NCBI GenBank assembly: GCA_007922305.1
Contig: ML677366.1
Coordinates: 11,469,132-11,533,131 of the forward strand
DNA length: 64,000 bases
Reading direction: 5' to 3'
From: Dermatemys mawii
Taxonomy: Eukaryota; Chordata; Testudines; Dermatemydidae
Shown: one piece after another, positions 1 to 12,489 of the stretch
Layout of the letters: every line of letters begins with the position of its first letter
How positions within the stretch are numbered: position 1 is the first letter of the stretch
Made by a program: the position numbers and the translations under genes
Notes under the pieces: model-generated
What the model was told of the DNA's origin: nothing
Databases searched by the model: none
What the model saw: the letters and a program-made list of their open reading frames with translations, nothing else

Positions 1-990
1 ATTTGAGCCTTCACCCAGCACCCAAATGGCTATTTGCACCTACCCAAGCGGGAGCCGTGCTGTAATGTCAATCCAGAGAGAGGAGAGCGCCCCTCCTTCC
101 CCACACCAGGGGAGATTTGTCCTCAGACAGCCTCATTTTCATCTGGACTTGGGCTTCCCCACAAAAACAACCAAAGCCTTTCAATATTTAATCAGCAGCA
201 CGGCCGAAACCAGAGGGCGCCAGCTGCCGGGTGTTGTTCAGGTGGGGGAGGAGAGACAGAGAGCTGCCCTTTCCTTATACCCCCTAATGAATCCTTTCCC
301 TGTATAACGAACACCCCTTTCATTTGCACACTGACTATGGCGGAAAGCAGAACTGCAGCCTGTTTTCTGCCTCAGCCAGGCAGGTTTCAAACAGCATCTC
401 TTTGAAGCAACCTCATTTCTGATTCCCGGACAGTTCCAGCTGCACAGCCGCCCTCAGATGTGAATCTAACTTTCCGCCCTTTGGACTGTGGGGAAATTGC
501 TGTGCTCAGCACCCTGTGCCAACAGAGCACGATGTACAAAGGCCCAGCACTCAATCCCAAACCCTCCCTGAAACGCAAGGGATCGCCAGAGCTAAAAGCA
601 TGAGCTGAGCTACAGCCTGAACTGAAGAGGCAGGAACTGGAGTTATAACAGACTCACATTCTCTGTGGAGCGTCTCAGAGGGGAACTCACCAATGGATTG
701 TGCTGTCAGCCTCAGGCCTCCAAAGAAGGCTTGTTTTGCAATAAAATAATATATAAGATACCATTTAATACAGCTGTTTTAGCTAAAATGCCCATAGGAC
801 CGGCTTTCAGTTGAGATGAAAAACCAACGTCCTAATGACTTCTAGTTAGTGATGTTCCCCTGGCCTTTCCTGCAAGAACCCTAGTATACTGGCCAAATTC
901 CAGCCTAGGTCATTATATCCTGCTTCTCTACATTCCCTCTGCAGTTTCAACTGGCTGTGGGGGTCTCCTTCATTTCCTACCTTAATCTCT
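1..990. other. Unique-looking non-coding DNA, no gene seen
   Basis: I see no exon structure, recognisable protein or repeat family here. The open frames overlap one another, start at ordinary ATGs and have no convincing splice signals. A purine-rich stretch near 245-265 is compositional only. Confidence 0.5.
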
Positions 991-1593
991 TAGGGTACGT
1001 CTACACTACCTGCTGGATCAGTGGTAGTGATCAATCTACCGGGGATGGATTTATCACTTCTAGTGTAGACACGATAAATCAATCCGCGAACGCGCTCCCT
1101 GTCAACTCCTGTACTCCACCTCCGCAAGAGGCAGAAGCATAGTTGACTGGGGAGCGGCAGTGGTCGACTCGCCGCCGTGTAGACGGCGAGATAAGTCAGT
1201 CTAAGATACGCCGACTCCAGCTACACTATTTGTATAGCTCAGTGGTTCTCAAACTTTTGAGAACCACGACCCATTTTTCCTTCCTCGGCTGCCGCAACGG
1301 ACCCTTGTATGTCCACCGAAAAGCCTCCGAATAAATTACTTCCGAATTCAGTGGCTATTTTCGGCGGACATGCCGAGCGCTCCTGAAATAGCTCGGCACG
1401 TCCGCTGAAAAGCCGCCGAATGCGGAAGTAATTCATTTGATGGCTTTTAAGCGGCAGCAGGAGCTCGCGACCCCCCTGGAAGCGCTCGGCGACCCCCAGG
1501 GGGGTCGCGATCCCCAGTTTGAGAAATCCTGGTGTAGCTGAAGTTGTGTATCTTAGGTTGACCTCTCCCCCGCCACCATAAACCAGGTCTTAG
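991..1593. mobile_element. Palindromic MITE (tagggtacgtctacac end), split by a hAT insertion
   Basis: The left end reads tagggtacgtctacactac. The interior carries subterminal inverted copies around gtgtagacacgataaat and ctaagatacgccgac, the latter answered by gtatcttaggttgacc near 1,549-1,563. The right end (about 1,585-1,593) is decayed relative to a gtgtagac-type end. It codes for nothing. I recognise this as a high-copy turtle MITE type but cannot fix its superfamily, because no clean target-site duplication is visible. A younger hAT element at 1,240-1,531 interrupts it. Confidence 0.6.
1240..1531. mobile_element. hAT-type MITE inserted in an older MITE
   Basis: The ends are cagtggttctcaaac and gtttgagaaatcctg, imperfect inverted repeats of about 15 bp. 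The flanking 8-mers are gtatagct (1,232-1,239) and gtgtagct (1,532-1,539), a 7/8 match and the right length for a hAT target-site duplication. The interior is GC-rich with inverted ggcggacatgccgagc-like blocks and no transposase. It must be younger than the surrounding MITE. The duplication fits nnnTAnnn. Confidence 0.85.
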
Positions 1594-3804
1594 TGTGACT
1601 GTGTGCTGTGTAAACTGCTACTGCCTTCCACACCAGAGATGTCTGCAGTTATAGCTGCATCTATAATGTTTGAGATCCATAGGGGTGAAAGCCTCCAGTT
1701 CCAAGGTCTTTTTAAATAACTAGTAATAATTGGCGCTAATGAAGAAACATTCTTACATGCAATTACAGGGCACCCAGATGGCACAGTGACGTACATGCAC
1801 ATACTGATAATTCATAAGAAATAATAAATGCAAGATCTCATTACTCGCATTAGAAACACTCGGCTCCAATTTGCCATTCTCATGCCCGGAGAAGGCGAAA
1901 GGCAACAACCCATGCTCCAGAGTAAGATGTCACTTGGAAGTACCCTCCTTAGCCACTCTGCTGTCATCAAAAGGACCAATGAGCACCAAGAGGGGAGGGT
2001 TCAGCAGGCAGACACCTGCCTGGTAGAAATAGGCACCACACTCATTTCACACAGCGCCCCCAAACAGGGGCTGGAGTCAGGTCAGTAACTCAGAGGCATA
2101 GGCCCTGCAACCCTCTTTGAGTCCCTGGAAACTTTAACTAATTGGCAAGTGCAACTTTATATCAGGCAGAGAAGTCACTGGAATGCCTCAATCTGCCTGC
2201 GTATCAATAATTTAACATTCCATCTACAAAGGATCTTAATTAAAAGACATCAGATTCCTGAGATGAACCAGCCCAATAAAAAATGCATGTAGAATTGTCG
2301 CCTTTGGGCTGCAAATGTACCTGGTTCTGGTACAGTTAAGAGGCAAATACTTCATCCCCAGAGAGGCCTGGTCTTCACTGGTGTCCATCTAAGTTTTAGC
2401 AGGAGGCACCACAGAGCTAGATTTCCAGGTCCGCAGGGCCCACACATGATGTGCAGAGGTCTTTGGAGAATCTGTCCCCAGGTGTGAAAGAAATCTGGAC
2501 TCCAAGTCCAAAGCCCAGAGCCGACCTAACGCCAGCTCACCTGCAACGGGGGCAGAGAGACTCCGCTACAATTAAAGGGGCATCACCCAGAGGATAGCCT
2601 CTCTTTTCAGCTACGTTGCTACATACTTCCCAGGCCAAACTCTGGTCTCAGTTACACTCGTCTACATCCAGAGGAATTCTGCTTGTTTCACTGGATTTCC
2701 ACTCACGTGACTGCACTCAGCATCGATCTACTTGTCTGTCTACCTAGGCATTTCAATTGTGCTACTGTGCACATCATCCTAGTAACTCAGCAGCTACAGA
2801 CAATGGTGCCCTGGAAAAATAAAAAACATTCCATTTCTAAAACCCACATTCCTTGGCAGGAATTCAGTCCGAATGCTGTACATTAAAGAACTCCTCAAAG
2901 ATCCCAGAGTCACTGCCCCAATCCAGGACTAGCCTCCCTGTTCCATTCGGTGATTTTGTTAAGGTGCTGCTGGGGTGAACAAGTGGGTGGAGTGGAGTGT
3001 ACGCTGGGAGTTCAGGAGGCCAGAGGCTTGTAAGTCTTAATCATTAAAGCAGTGAGAACCGGGAAATCTCCCACAGTCTGTCCCCCTGTCAGAAAGGGCA
3101 GGAGAAATCCCCCTCACCTGAGGCATGCTATCTCTGGTTAGATGCATGACAGGGTGAGAGAGTAACAGAGAGCATGTGTGGCTGTGCGGCTGGAGGACAG
3201 GAAGGGTGATCCAACAGATCCCATTTGGCTCTAAAAGCCCAAATCTCCAAGCAGGAACTATGTTCACTGAGTCTGGCTGCAGCAGATGGGCTCAGTTCCC
3301 ACTGGCAGTAGGAATAGACTGCCAAACAAAAACTGCATACAGCCCACATAAAGTCAGAAAGAAAAGCCGTTGCCAAGGGGCTGGTTCCTATGTCTATTCC
3401 ATACTCTCCTTATTCAACACCAACTAAAGGAGTTCTGCTTGAATTCCCACATCTTGCAAAAAATCAAAGATCACCTTCAGGCAGAGTTCAGGGCTGGAAA
3501 ATGGCATGTTTCCATAGAAATTATTTGGTGTCCTTATCTGTGGAAGGTTCTGCTAGGTCCAACCCCCCTATCCACATTTCCCTTACCCCATCTGCATTCC
3601 CCCTCACAGGCAAGCCTTATGTTTCATTGGCTAAGGGTAGGCGAGGTGATAAGCAGCATTGGCTATGTCTTCAGCACAGCAGGAGCCAAAGTCTAAAATC
3701 TCCAGCACCCAATCAAAAAACCGATGAATTCCTGCTCCTTCCCAACCCACTTCTCGCCAGAGCTGCTGTGGGCCAGAGCAGATCAGCCTTAGGAGCTGAA
3801 CTGA

Positions 3805-3912
3805 ATGATGGATTTGCAGCATAGCCATGTTGGTCCAAGGATATGGGACAGACAACATGGGCAAGGTAACATATCTATCTATACAGAGAGCTCTTCTTCC
3901 GGTCAGAATCAT
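3805..3912 (-). mobile_element. Probable Penelope-like retroelement fragment (non-coding end)
   Basis: Read on the minus strand, the segment has a gaagaagagctctctgta motif followed by a stretch matching, from memory, the common turtle repeat that ends in ccaacatggctatgctgc. The gaagaag-agctc arrangement matches the first half of a hammerhead-like core in related repeats, but the GAAA half is missing. Family assignment is by recollection and inference. Confidence 0.4.
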
Positions 3913-4244
3913 GGATTAACTGCTGCCCAGTTCCACAACACCTTCTATGGGAAAAATATCCAGATCCAGGCCAGACACTAGCCCAGTCTGCTGCAGTCCT
4001 CACACTAAACATCTCTCCCTTTTCACTAGTGGCTCTCCCCCTTTCAGCCCACCCCTCTCCATTTTATCCTATTCTCCAGTGAAGTTGCAATCCCATCCCT
4101 GCAGCGTTGCCCTCCACAGTCATACAGCATGATAATAGAATCGTGACTTTGCTGGAGGAACAAACAGGCTGAGCAGATGGGCTGTGAGGGAGGAAGCCCT
4201 CGTTTAAAACACAAATAGCTTTTGATAATTTAGCAGATGTGGTT

Positions 4245-4268
4245 AAAAAAAAAGAGAGAGAGAGAGAC
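4245..4268 (+). repeat. A-run plus (GA)n microsatellite
   Basis: A run of A is followed by about eight GA units (4,253-4,268). It is short and flanked by unique sequence. Confidence 0.85.
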
Positions 4269-7200
4269 AGGCATGAGGTGATTGAATTTCTATTTATGTT
4301 GAATAAAGGTGGACGTTTTCCCCTCTATGAAAGTTTCTCTTTACAGTTTCTCAGTTACATCCTCCTGATGGGCTAAGTATCCCATGGTATCAATTCACAG
4401 TACTTCAGACCTCCACTGGAACTGCCATTTACTCTACTGTGTTCGGGATTTCAGGACTCTGCTGTGACGGTGGGAGTTGCTGAGTGCAATGGCTGATCAT
4501 TATGGGTAGATATTTAAAAGGGGAAAAAGCCATCCATTTTATCCCATTTGGCCATACTAAAAGACCAACCTCCGAACAGGAGTCCTGATTGGACATTGGA
4601 AAACATCAGGGTCTGTTCCCATCTGTATACAGGAACACGTCCCCCAGAGATAATGTCATTGCCATCAAGGAAATATCTTTGGGATGCTACAAATCACACA
4701 CACACAGACAGTAGCATTTATTTGACTGGCCCCCTGAAAAAGAGCAGACCTTGAAGAGTTGAAGACTCATTGTCAGCTCAAGTTTGGCCCCAAAATTACA
4801 CTTCTGAGCATGTATCAACCCTAACACAAAGAAGGAAGTTTCCAGGATTTTGTTTGCTTGATTTTATAACTGCAAGGTGTTTTTTTAAAATACAGTTAAC
4901 CTTCCTGTTCAGCACATGGAATCCCAAACATTGCAGCACTGGGGGATTGGAGAAACCTATAGGTGAAACTGACTAGAGGACAAAAAAAACCAATTTAAAT
5001 TGACCGTTCTCTTTTCAATGTTCAAGCAAGAGAAATTTCATAACAAACCCCACACAGTAGATAATTAAAAATGAATTGGATGTATACATTTCTTCCCTTT
5101 TTATAATATAATGAGGCACAGGAACTAACTGACAGACATTTCTAATTTTTAACTTGACTGTGTCTTTCCAAAAACACATAGCAATGAAAGATTTATGCTC
5201 CTTTAAAAACCAAGCCTTGTGGTTTTCTTAAAGGCAACATGGTCTGTTCTCCCTGGGACATACACAAAGCACTTAGAAACCTTGCTCTGAAGACTCTGTT
5301 TGTTCAAGGCCTACAAATACCCCAATCTAGAGTTACTGTGCTACCCCCTCGTTGTACAGCATTTGGGTGGCAAGAGGCATGCAGACTCTTCCACTTTTAG
5401 TGCTTGTTCTTCAGCCCTTGTTCCAGTGCTATTTTTACTGGTGGCTTTGATACAAAGACTGTTACTTTGAAATATGTCTGAAGCAACCACCCAGGGGCTC
5501 AGCAAAAGTCAGCTGCCTAACAGAGCTGGGTCTTTAACTAAAAGTTTAATATAGCTGTGCTGGAAACCACAGAGAGGCTCTAAAGTTAGCACTTAAAACA
5601 GAGGTCCTCCTTAGAGCAAGTTTCACTGTATGTAGAAACAATCAGAAGAATGTCCGTGATGGAAGGAGGTTGTTGTGCACACGGTGGTTTAATTTTTGTG
5701 AACAAACCAGTTTGGTTCTTTTTCTCCAGGCAGAACTCAGTTAACCCTAATCTCAGAAACACAGAAGGAACCCACCTTGGAATCACCAGGCCAAATGCTT
5801 TTAAAAGCCTCTCTCACAAAAGAGTCTCAGGAACTCCTGGACCATGGCACCCATTTTAGGAAGGATCCAGAGATGCTAAGCAGGTCAGTGCTTTCCATCT
5901 ATTAGCAGAATCATTGAAGATGCAGCATCATACTTTCCATTTCCCTCCTATCACTAGAGGTATATTATGGACAGACCTTTGCTGACTCAACACAGCCAGA
6001 CTGCTATTAAGGTTACTATTCTCTGTTCCTCTTTGAACAAACGAGGCCGAATTCACGCCAGAATAACCGCGCCGGCTTCACTGGAATCTGGCCTGGCTGG
6101 CTGTCAGCTCAAGAGCCCTGTAAATTAAACCAGCTCAGTGCCTTCAAACTCAAAATAAGCAGATGTCTGGGCCACAGAATATCTCACAGATCTGCTCACA
6201 GTTTGACTGGACTCTCATTTTTGTCTGTAACTACCTCACTGCTTCTCTCTCTATTTATTTTAAATGCATGCAATACTGGGGAGATCAGTTCCAGGGAATC
6301 AGGCAGGCTTTGCTGACCAGCAGAAAGTTAACACGTAGGAAAGCTGAAGGGCTTTATTTCTCAACCGAGACACACATATTCATGAACAACTTTCCAAAGT
6401 CAGTGCTATGAAAGGCATCCGATAGAAACAGAAGCGTTCCACAGACATTCCACACATACTCATAGAACTACATGACAGAAAGGACCTTTTAGGTCTGGCT
6501 GTGGGATCTATCTGATAACCAGACCCAACTGGAAAAGGCGCAGAGAAATATCGACAGAGGGAAAACTTAACGTCAGCTACTGCCCTTGTACCTGGCTCAG
6601 TACTTCAACTGCTTTCATCACCATATGATCTAACTAGCCTGGAGCCATGCACTAGTGGTAAATAAATTGCGCTAATGAACATTTGCTACTGGAAAGGCTT
6701 CTATCTAAATTACATTGACTCTGTTATTTCCCCTTCTTTTTCACAGTTTCCTCCCTCTCTGCCGTTTATCCCTTTAAGCCTCATCACTATCTCACTATGA
6801 CCAAATGCCCAGAAAGGGGACCAAATGGAAAAGCGTCTCTTACCAGAACTAGGAAATGTTTCATCCCAGAATCACCAGCCATTGCCCAAACATTTCCCCC
6901 ACTGCTCTCACCCACAGCAGTCCCTGGAAGAGTTGCCTTTGCCACTAGGCTCTCGCAAGCTGGGGATTAGGAGTAAACGCTCTGCGAGCCAAGCCGATCA
7001 TCCCACTGCAAACGGCACGGAGGCACCAGCAGTGGACGAGTCCATCAGCCACCACAAAAAGCAAACACACAGCAACAAAGCAGGTGGAGGATAGGGAGGC
7101 TGCAGACAGAGTGGAAAGCAGGTGGGGGAGGGAGCCAGGCAGCCGGAGATGCTGAAGTGACAGATGTGTTGACTTTAACTTAAACAGGAAATTGACAATG

Positions 7201-7647
7201 CTCAACACAGAGAGAAAAAGACAATAGCTGATATTAAAAGCAGTGGCTGTTTGCACTCGGTGACCTTTTCTTCTCTCTACTCCATCAGAGCTTTTTTGGA
7301 TTAATACTAGCTCTAGCGCAAAAAAGCAATAACTGGCAGCACTGTCTCTATCTGTCAGTCAAAGCAAAGCGAGGACTGATGTTGCTAGCGGGTCTCAGAG
7401 GAGAGTTAAACAAGTATTTCCCTTCCAACAGCTACTTACAGGGCCAATTATGGGTTCCTGGCTCTAATCAAACTCCCATAGAAGTCATTTATATGACAGG
7501 ATCCAGGTGACTTCAGTAAGAGTTGGACCAAAATACTGAGTGCCAGGATAGGGCACAAAATTTGCCTTAATTTTGGGAAGAGAAAATATAATAGGGTCAG
7601 AAATACCAGATTTAGGATTCTGAGGAAGTACAACAAAGAGCTGACAG

Positions 7648-7768
7648 TAGGATGACCAGACATGAAAGTGAAAAATCGGGACGGGGGTGGGGGTAATAGG
7701 AGCCTATATAAGAAAAAGACCCCAAAATCGAGACTGTCCCTATAACATCAGGACATCTGGTCACCCTA
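7648..7768. mobile_element. Short TIR MITE, gggtgaccaga family, copy 1
   Basis: The left end is taggatgaccagaca and the right end is tctggtcaccctag, a clear inverted repeat of about 13 bp around a 121-bp unit. The interior contains inverted gggac/gtccc blocks. It shares ends and interior (gggactgtccc, cctatataagaaaaagacc) with the unit at 31,425-31,562. It has no coding capacity. Flanks gctgacag and gctggaga agree only in part, so the duplication is uncertain. Confidence 0.75.
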
Positions 7769-7769
7769 G

Positions 7770-8570
7770 CTGGAGAGTATGTTAAACACAATTTAAATGA
7801 ATGGACAGTGGTGTCCCTTGATAGAATTCACTTCCCCATGAAAAGATCAGTGTCATTCCCCGCAGTTTAATGCTGATGTAGCTGAAGCCCTCTCAGGCTC
7901 TGGATTTCTAAGAATGGGTTTGTGGGATAGCAGCTGCACCCAGAGCCTGTCACTCCAGGACTGGACAAGAGTTCGCTTTTATTATCATCAGAATTCACTC
8001 CTGGCTCAACCGTCGGAGTCCAGTGGTGCAAGTGCAGAGGGAAACGGGGGAAATAAAAAACCGTCTAGCCATTGCTGAGTGAAAGGCGAGGCAGAATAAA
8101 TACATAAAGAAAGGAGAGTGGGGGAGGAGGTGTAAAGAGAATCCTAACAACTGGGGAGCAGAGGCAGAACCCCAGCTCACATAAATCCCGGGGGAACTAA
8201 CAAGAGTCTCTGACTCTTCCAAAGAGTGGCCCTGTTACTGCTTCAGAAATGGATCTCCAGGCTCAAGTGAATTTAGTGCTAGTAAAAGGAGCTGGCCTGA
8301 TCGCCCTGGAGAACCTAGTCATGTATCTCTAGGATACGTACCGCACATGCAGTGGCAGTGCATCCCTGCCTGTCACCCTAGGAGGGGACACCCTTAGAGG
8401 GGAGGGGAGTTTATTCTCTATGGCGCATCCAGTCTTTGTGGGGAGAAAGTCAACAAGGGTCACTTTTTTTTATGCTCACTAGGCACCAGGCTGAGACCCA
8501 CCAGCTCATTGCACAGGAACCCATCACACAACTTCGAGTGAGAAGGATTTTCTTTCCCCAATGCCATCCA
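7770..8570. other. Non-coding DNA, nothing recognised
   Basis: No exon, repeat family or RNA gene is visible. Confidence 0.4.
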
Positions 8571-8987
8571 GTCCTCCTGACACCACATCCCAGCCCTTCC
8601 GACCCCATCTTTTCCCTGGCTGTGTTGCCTTCCTGCCCCCATGCTGCCAGACCCATCATTTAATATTGAGAGTGATTCATTCTCACTCAAGGCAGATGGG
8701 ACAGAGCTGCAGACCCAGGGCTGAGTTTCTATAGCCAGCCAAAGCAGGTCAGATGCTAGCAAAGCAAGACAGGTCAGGGACAGCTTCCAGACGGAGAGCA
8801 ATGCACCTGATAAGCAACCCAGGAACCTTCCCTTCCCCTCATCAGAAGAAATGGCAGGTGACAGGGAAGCAGGAATACTGCACACTGGGAAAGGGCTGCT
8901 TTGTGCCTGTCAGCCCTCCCTCTATCTGCTGCCGCACTCAGCTCCACGATCCTTTAGAAGCTCCATGTTCTTTCTTGATGGTCACCC
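8571..8987. repeat. Direct duplication, copy 1 (417 bp)
   Basis: This segment runs from gtcctcctgacacc to cttgatggtcaccc. It aligns end to end with 12,049-12,456. By eye I count about 22 substitutions over some 408 aligned bases (about 95% identity) and two indels: copy 1 has 7 extra bases near 8,731 and 2 near 8,858. Those indels account exactly for the 9-bp length difference. Open frames crossing it are shifted by the indels between copies, so it is unlikely to code. I do not recognise it as an interspersed repeat. Confidence 0.9.
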
Positions 8988-11900
8988 TTTGATGTTCCGT
9001 GTAGCATCGCATGTCACTCCTTGGTCACTGCGCATCTGGGCTGGGAGCAAGCTCTTGGGGGGACGCGTGAGCCTGCCAGCAGCAGCCCTCCCTCCACCAT
9101 CCTCCTCCCATCTGTTGCCCCCTATGTGTCCGTAAAGCCAGCCTATTCCACGGTGGCCTCCTGGAGCGGAGAAGGCCTGGTGAGGAGTTTAAAGCGGTCT
9201 AATCCCCAGGCTGGATAATTCACGGAAAGAGGATTACCCGCTCTGAACAGAGCCCTCTCCTAAATATAGACCAGCCCTTCCTTTTCATTTCATCTCATCT
9301 CACACAGCGAGATTCCCCCTCACTCCACTCCCCCGGCTAGTCCCAGAGGGCTGATTTTGTTCTCATTTGCCCCAGAGTAAATCCGGAGAACCTCACTGTG
9401 GTCCGGGGAGTCCCGCTGGAATAAACCCAGAGTCAGTGAGAGCAGAACCAGGTCCCCAGTCAGAATGTCAAAGCCTGCAGGACGGATGCGTTGAAATCCC
9501 CAGATGTGCATATTCCAACTGAGCAGGCAGCTGACTAAGCCACGTGGTGGCGGTTTGTTGGGGCCTCGGGGTGCATATTTGAAGTCCATGCTTATGGTCT
9601 TGAAGATGAAAGCTAACTCCTGGGGCACGTGGCAATGTGAAATTACAACATAGCGTGCTGTGCACATTCTGGAGGGGGGCACTGCTCCAGCCCTTCTCTT
9701 CCCCCCTTTGTGCCAATGTGGTTGGAAAAAGGAGCTAAGCCAGCTTTATACCATCTCCCCATCAGGTGCTCCATCATAAAATGGGTCTTGGGGGTGTGGC
9801 CAGGGAGGAGGGAATGCCAACATGCTGCTGACCTCCAGCAATCTCCAGCTGCCACAATGTCCTGTTGTGGGCTACTGGAGCCAACATAGGCTAGAGCAGT
9901 CCTGAGGCTGCTCTAAATTGCACCAACAGACAAAGTAGCCCTCCTCCTAACTCCAAGACCAGGAGAGCACAAAAATTATGTGAACCACCTTTGACTCCCT
10001 ACCTGTCTACCCAGTTCAGAGCCTGCACTGACTACACCTCAGGGTCAGGACCTAGGAGTAGAAAATTGGTTAAGGAGCTGCTTTTCCCTGCAGTCCCAGA
10101 CTAAAGGGGGAGGAGCTGTCAGATAGTTGCCTCCCCTTCTGGTCCCTTACATATTTATGGAAACAGTAATACCATTCACAGTTGCACAACTTGAGATAGA
10201 AACATCTCAGAGACATCAACCCCTGGGCTGAAGCCAGCCACTAACTGCCTGAGGTAGTAAGGAACCCTCCCAATATCCATTAGGAAGCTTTACAGCCTTC
10301 TTCTAAGCAGCCAGTGCCAACCACTGTCAAAGACAGGCATCTGGACTAACTGGACCTTGGGTCTGATCCAAGATGGCAATTCCTACACCCTACAGCTCTG
10401 CTCCCATAGCAGGTGACCAGGCAGTGAGCTGTCTCTTGCTGCTGGCTGGAGTGCGCTTGTTTCGGAGGAGAAGAATCAATCTGTGGGTCGCCTTCCCCTT
10501 TGGTCCCCACAGCAGAAAGGGAGCTAAGATTAGGGGCTACTGAAGATATTACCATAGGGCTCTTCAGCTTAATTTTCTACCAAGTTGCTTTTCTTTACAG
10601 TGAAGGGCTTACGCCAAGGCTGGCCCTGCAAACAGTGTGTTTCAGTGACTCAGTGCATGCCCCTCCACTCTCCTGCCCAGACACCCCGGTGCCCTGTTCT
10701 CGTGGTGTCTTTAGTTCCCTGCTAAGGCTCCTTTTTTTCTGGCAGGATTTTAAGCTGCCGTAACATTAAACTGCTCATTAGCCTGGGAGTAATTCCATAA
10801 TCTTTTCAGACGAGACTCTTTTTCAAAGGCTCAGCTACTGATCTGGAAAATTAATTTGGGGAAATTGACACTCTGGGAAGGGGGATCCTCCAGGCAGAGT
10901 CCTGGGCTTCCCCTGGCAGGACTGTTCGCAGTCCAGGGATTTTGTGCTGCGGCCAGGAAACTATTCAGCGCCAGCACCGAGCAGTGGAGGGAGAGCCCGT
11001 GTCTCTCTGCACTTAGTATGGAGATAGGAGGTAGCTTAAATAGTGGCACTAGATATTGTGCATCAAATAAGAGACAGCCCCTTCAGCCTGTGCTTCCTGC
11101 CTTTAACTCCAGATACCCATTGCTCGGAGGTGCCATTTTACCCCATGATTTGCTGTATGAAGTGGGCAGGATTACCACAGGTCACATGGAAGATGGGGAT
11201 TTAAAACTTCTTTACCTCTCCCTCCCTTCTGCCTGCCGCCCCCCCACCCCTCCTCTTGGCTCTGGCTCTGTGTTCCATTCTTGTGTCCGAATGAACAGGA
11301 GGTAAACACGTACCTCCATACCTGTATACATCCCTTCTCCAGCTTCCTGGCACTCTCCCGTTCAAGCATACATACACGCTCACAACCCCAGGATAATAAA
11401 GGCCCTGAAAAGATGCTCGCTCCTACCTTAGCACAGTGCACGCTCACTTTTGTCCAGGTTGTTTACTGCACCCCATGAAGTGTCTGCCCTCACATTTTAT
11501 GCAGACTAACTTCCGGTTGCGCACACAAACTCTGTGTCCATTTGCACACACGGGACGGGTGCGTGGCTGCTTTTGGGGCCGCACCCCGCTGTTCACTTAC
11601 AAGTAGGAGTGCAAAATCAGAGCCCGCCGGAAGAATTCAGGAACGCATGCCACATCTCTTCAGATCACTCCCCTGAATGAAGATCTGTCTGGTGTTGGGT
11701 TCTGCACTGCAGCACGTCACAGACCCCAGACAGGTGCAAATCACACATCACGGTGCAAATAACACGTTCCCTGCCAACCGAGGGAGCTGACTGGCAAACC
11801 AGATAAGCACCTCACTGCCTGGTGGCTTTCTATTTGTACAGCTGTGACAGGCCGGTAACATTCCCAGGGTACCCACAATAAGTGTTTCAGCCCCTTCAGA

Positions 11901-12048
11901 AAAACAAGGGTGTCACCGCAAGTCTCATCTCCAGCCAGAGGTCTTTGAACATCAGCCTTTTCTAGCCTGGTTAAAGAAAGGGGGCCAGCATCTACCATGG
12001 TCTGCTATTCTTAAAGGAGAATGGGAGGGCCTAGTAATGCTTCTGAGT
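8988..12048. other. Spacer between the duplicated segments, non-coding
   Basis: About 3 kb without a recognisable gene. A CR1-like 3' remnant may lie at 10,180-10,390. The block at 10,755-10,870 is AT-rich with TTAAT/ATTA motifs and resembles conserved non-coding DNA, but this cannot be shown without an alignment. There is no primer-binding site, pol/gag-like frame or target duplication, so a retrovirus-like reading with the duplicates as LTRs is not supported. Confidence 0.45.
10180..10390 (+). mobile_element. Degenerate CR1-like 3' remnant
   Basis: The segment ending cagg-catctggactaactggaccttgg-gtctgatcc resembles the 'ggactagatggac...ggtctgacccag' 3' region common in CR1-related turtle repeats. 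It is diverged and has no coding potential. Similar remnants occur near 19,600, 33,670 and 34,220. Confidence 0.4.
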
Positions 12049-12456
12049 GTCCTCCTGACACCACATCCCAGCCCTTCCGACCCCGTCTTTTCCCTGGCTG
12101 TGTCGCTCTCCTGCCCCCATGCTGCCAGACCCATCATTTAATATTGAGAGTGATTCATTCCCACTCAAGGCAGATGGAATGGAGCTGCAGACCCAGGGCT
12201 GAGTTTCAGCCAAAGCAGGTCAGATGCTAGCAAAGCAAGACAGGTCAGGAACAGCTTCCAGATGGAGAGCGATGCACCTGATAAGCCACCCAGGGACCTT
12301 CCCTTCCCCTCGTCAGAAGAAATAGCAGCTGACGGAAGCAGGAATACTGTGCATTGGGAAAGGGCTGCTTTGTGCCTGTCAGCCCTCCCTCTATCTGCTG
12401 CCGCACTCAGCTCCACAATCCTTTAGAAGCTCCACATTCTTTCTTGATGGTCACCC
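12049..12456. repeat. Direct duplication, copy 2 (408 bp)
   Basis: This is the partner of 8,571-8,987 in the same orientation, starting 3,478 bp downstream. Just beyond its end, at 12,461-12,487, is a third partial copy of an internal 27-bp motif (compare 12,216-12,242, sharing cagatgct and aaagcaag), so copy 2 gained a small extra internal duplication. Copy 1 also contains catcgca about 20 bp after its end, matching the bases right after copy 2, so homology may extend past a small deletion. Confidence 0.9.
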
Positions 12457-12489
12457 ATCGCAGCTCAGATGCTGGTAAAGCAAGGCATT

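Larger units (their letters stand above)
1600..7640. other. Mostly unique non-coding DNA
   Basis: No gene is recognisable. A probable Penelope-like fragment (3,805-3,912) and a short GA microsatellite (4,253-4,268) are listed separately. Stretches around 4,850-5,200 and 6,650-6,800 are AT-rich. Open frames here are short and mutually overlapping and lack flanking splice signals. Confidence 0.4.

Noticed and set aside
8460..8885. 141-codon minus-strand frame in duplication copy 1
   Set aside because: The second copy has 7-bp and 2-bp indels that shift the frame. No domain or splice context is visible.
8571..12456. The duplicated 410-bp segments as LTRs of a 3.9-kb retroelement
   Set aside because: They lack tg...ca ends, a primer-binding site, target duplication or any gag/pol-like frame in the spacer.
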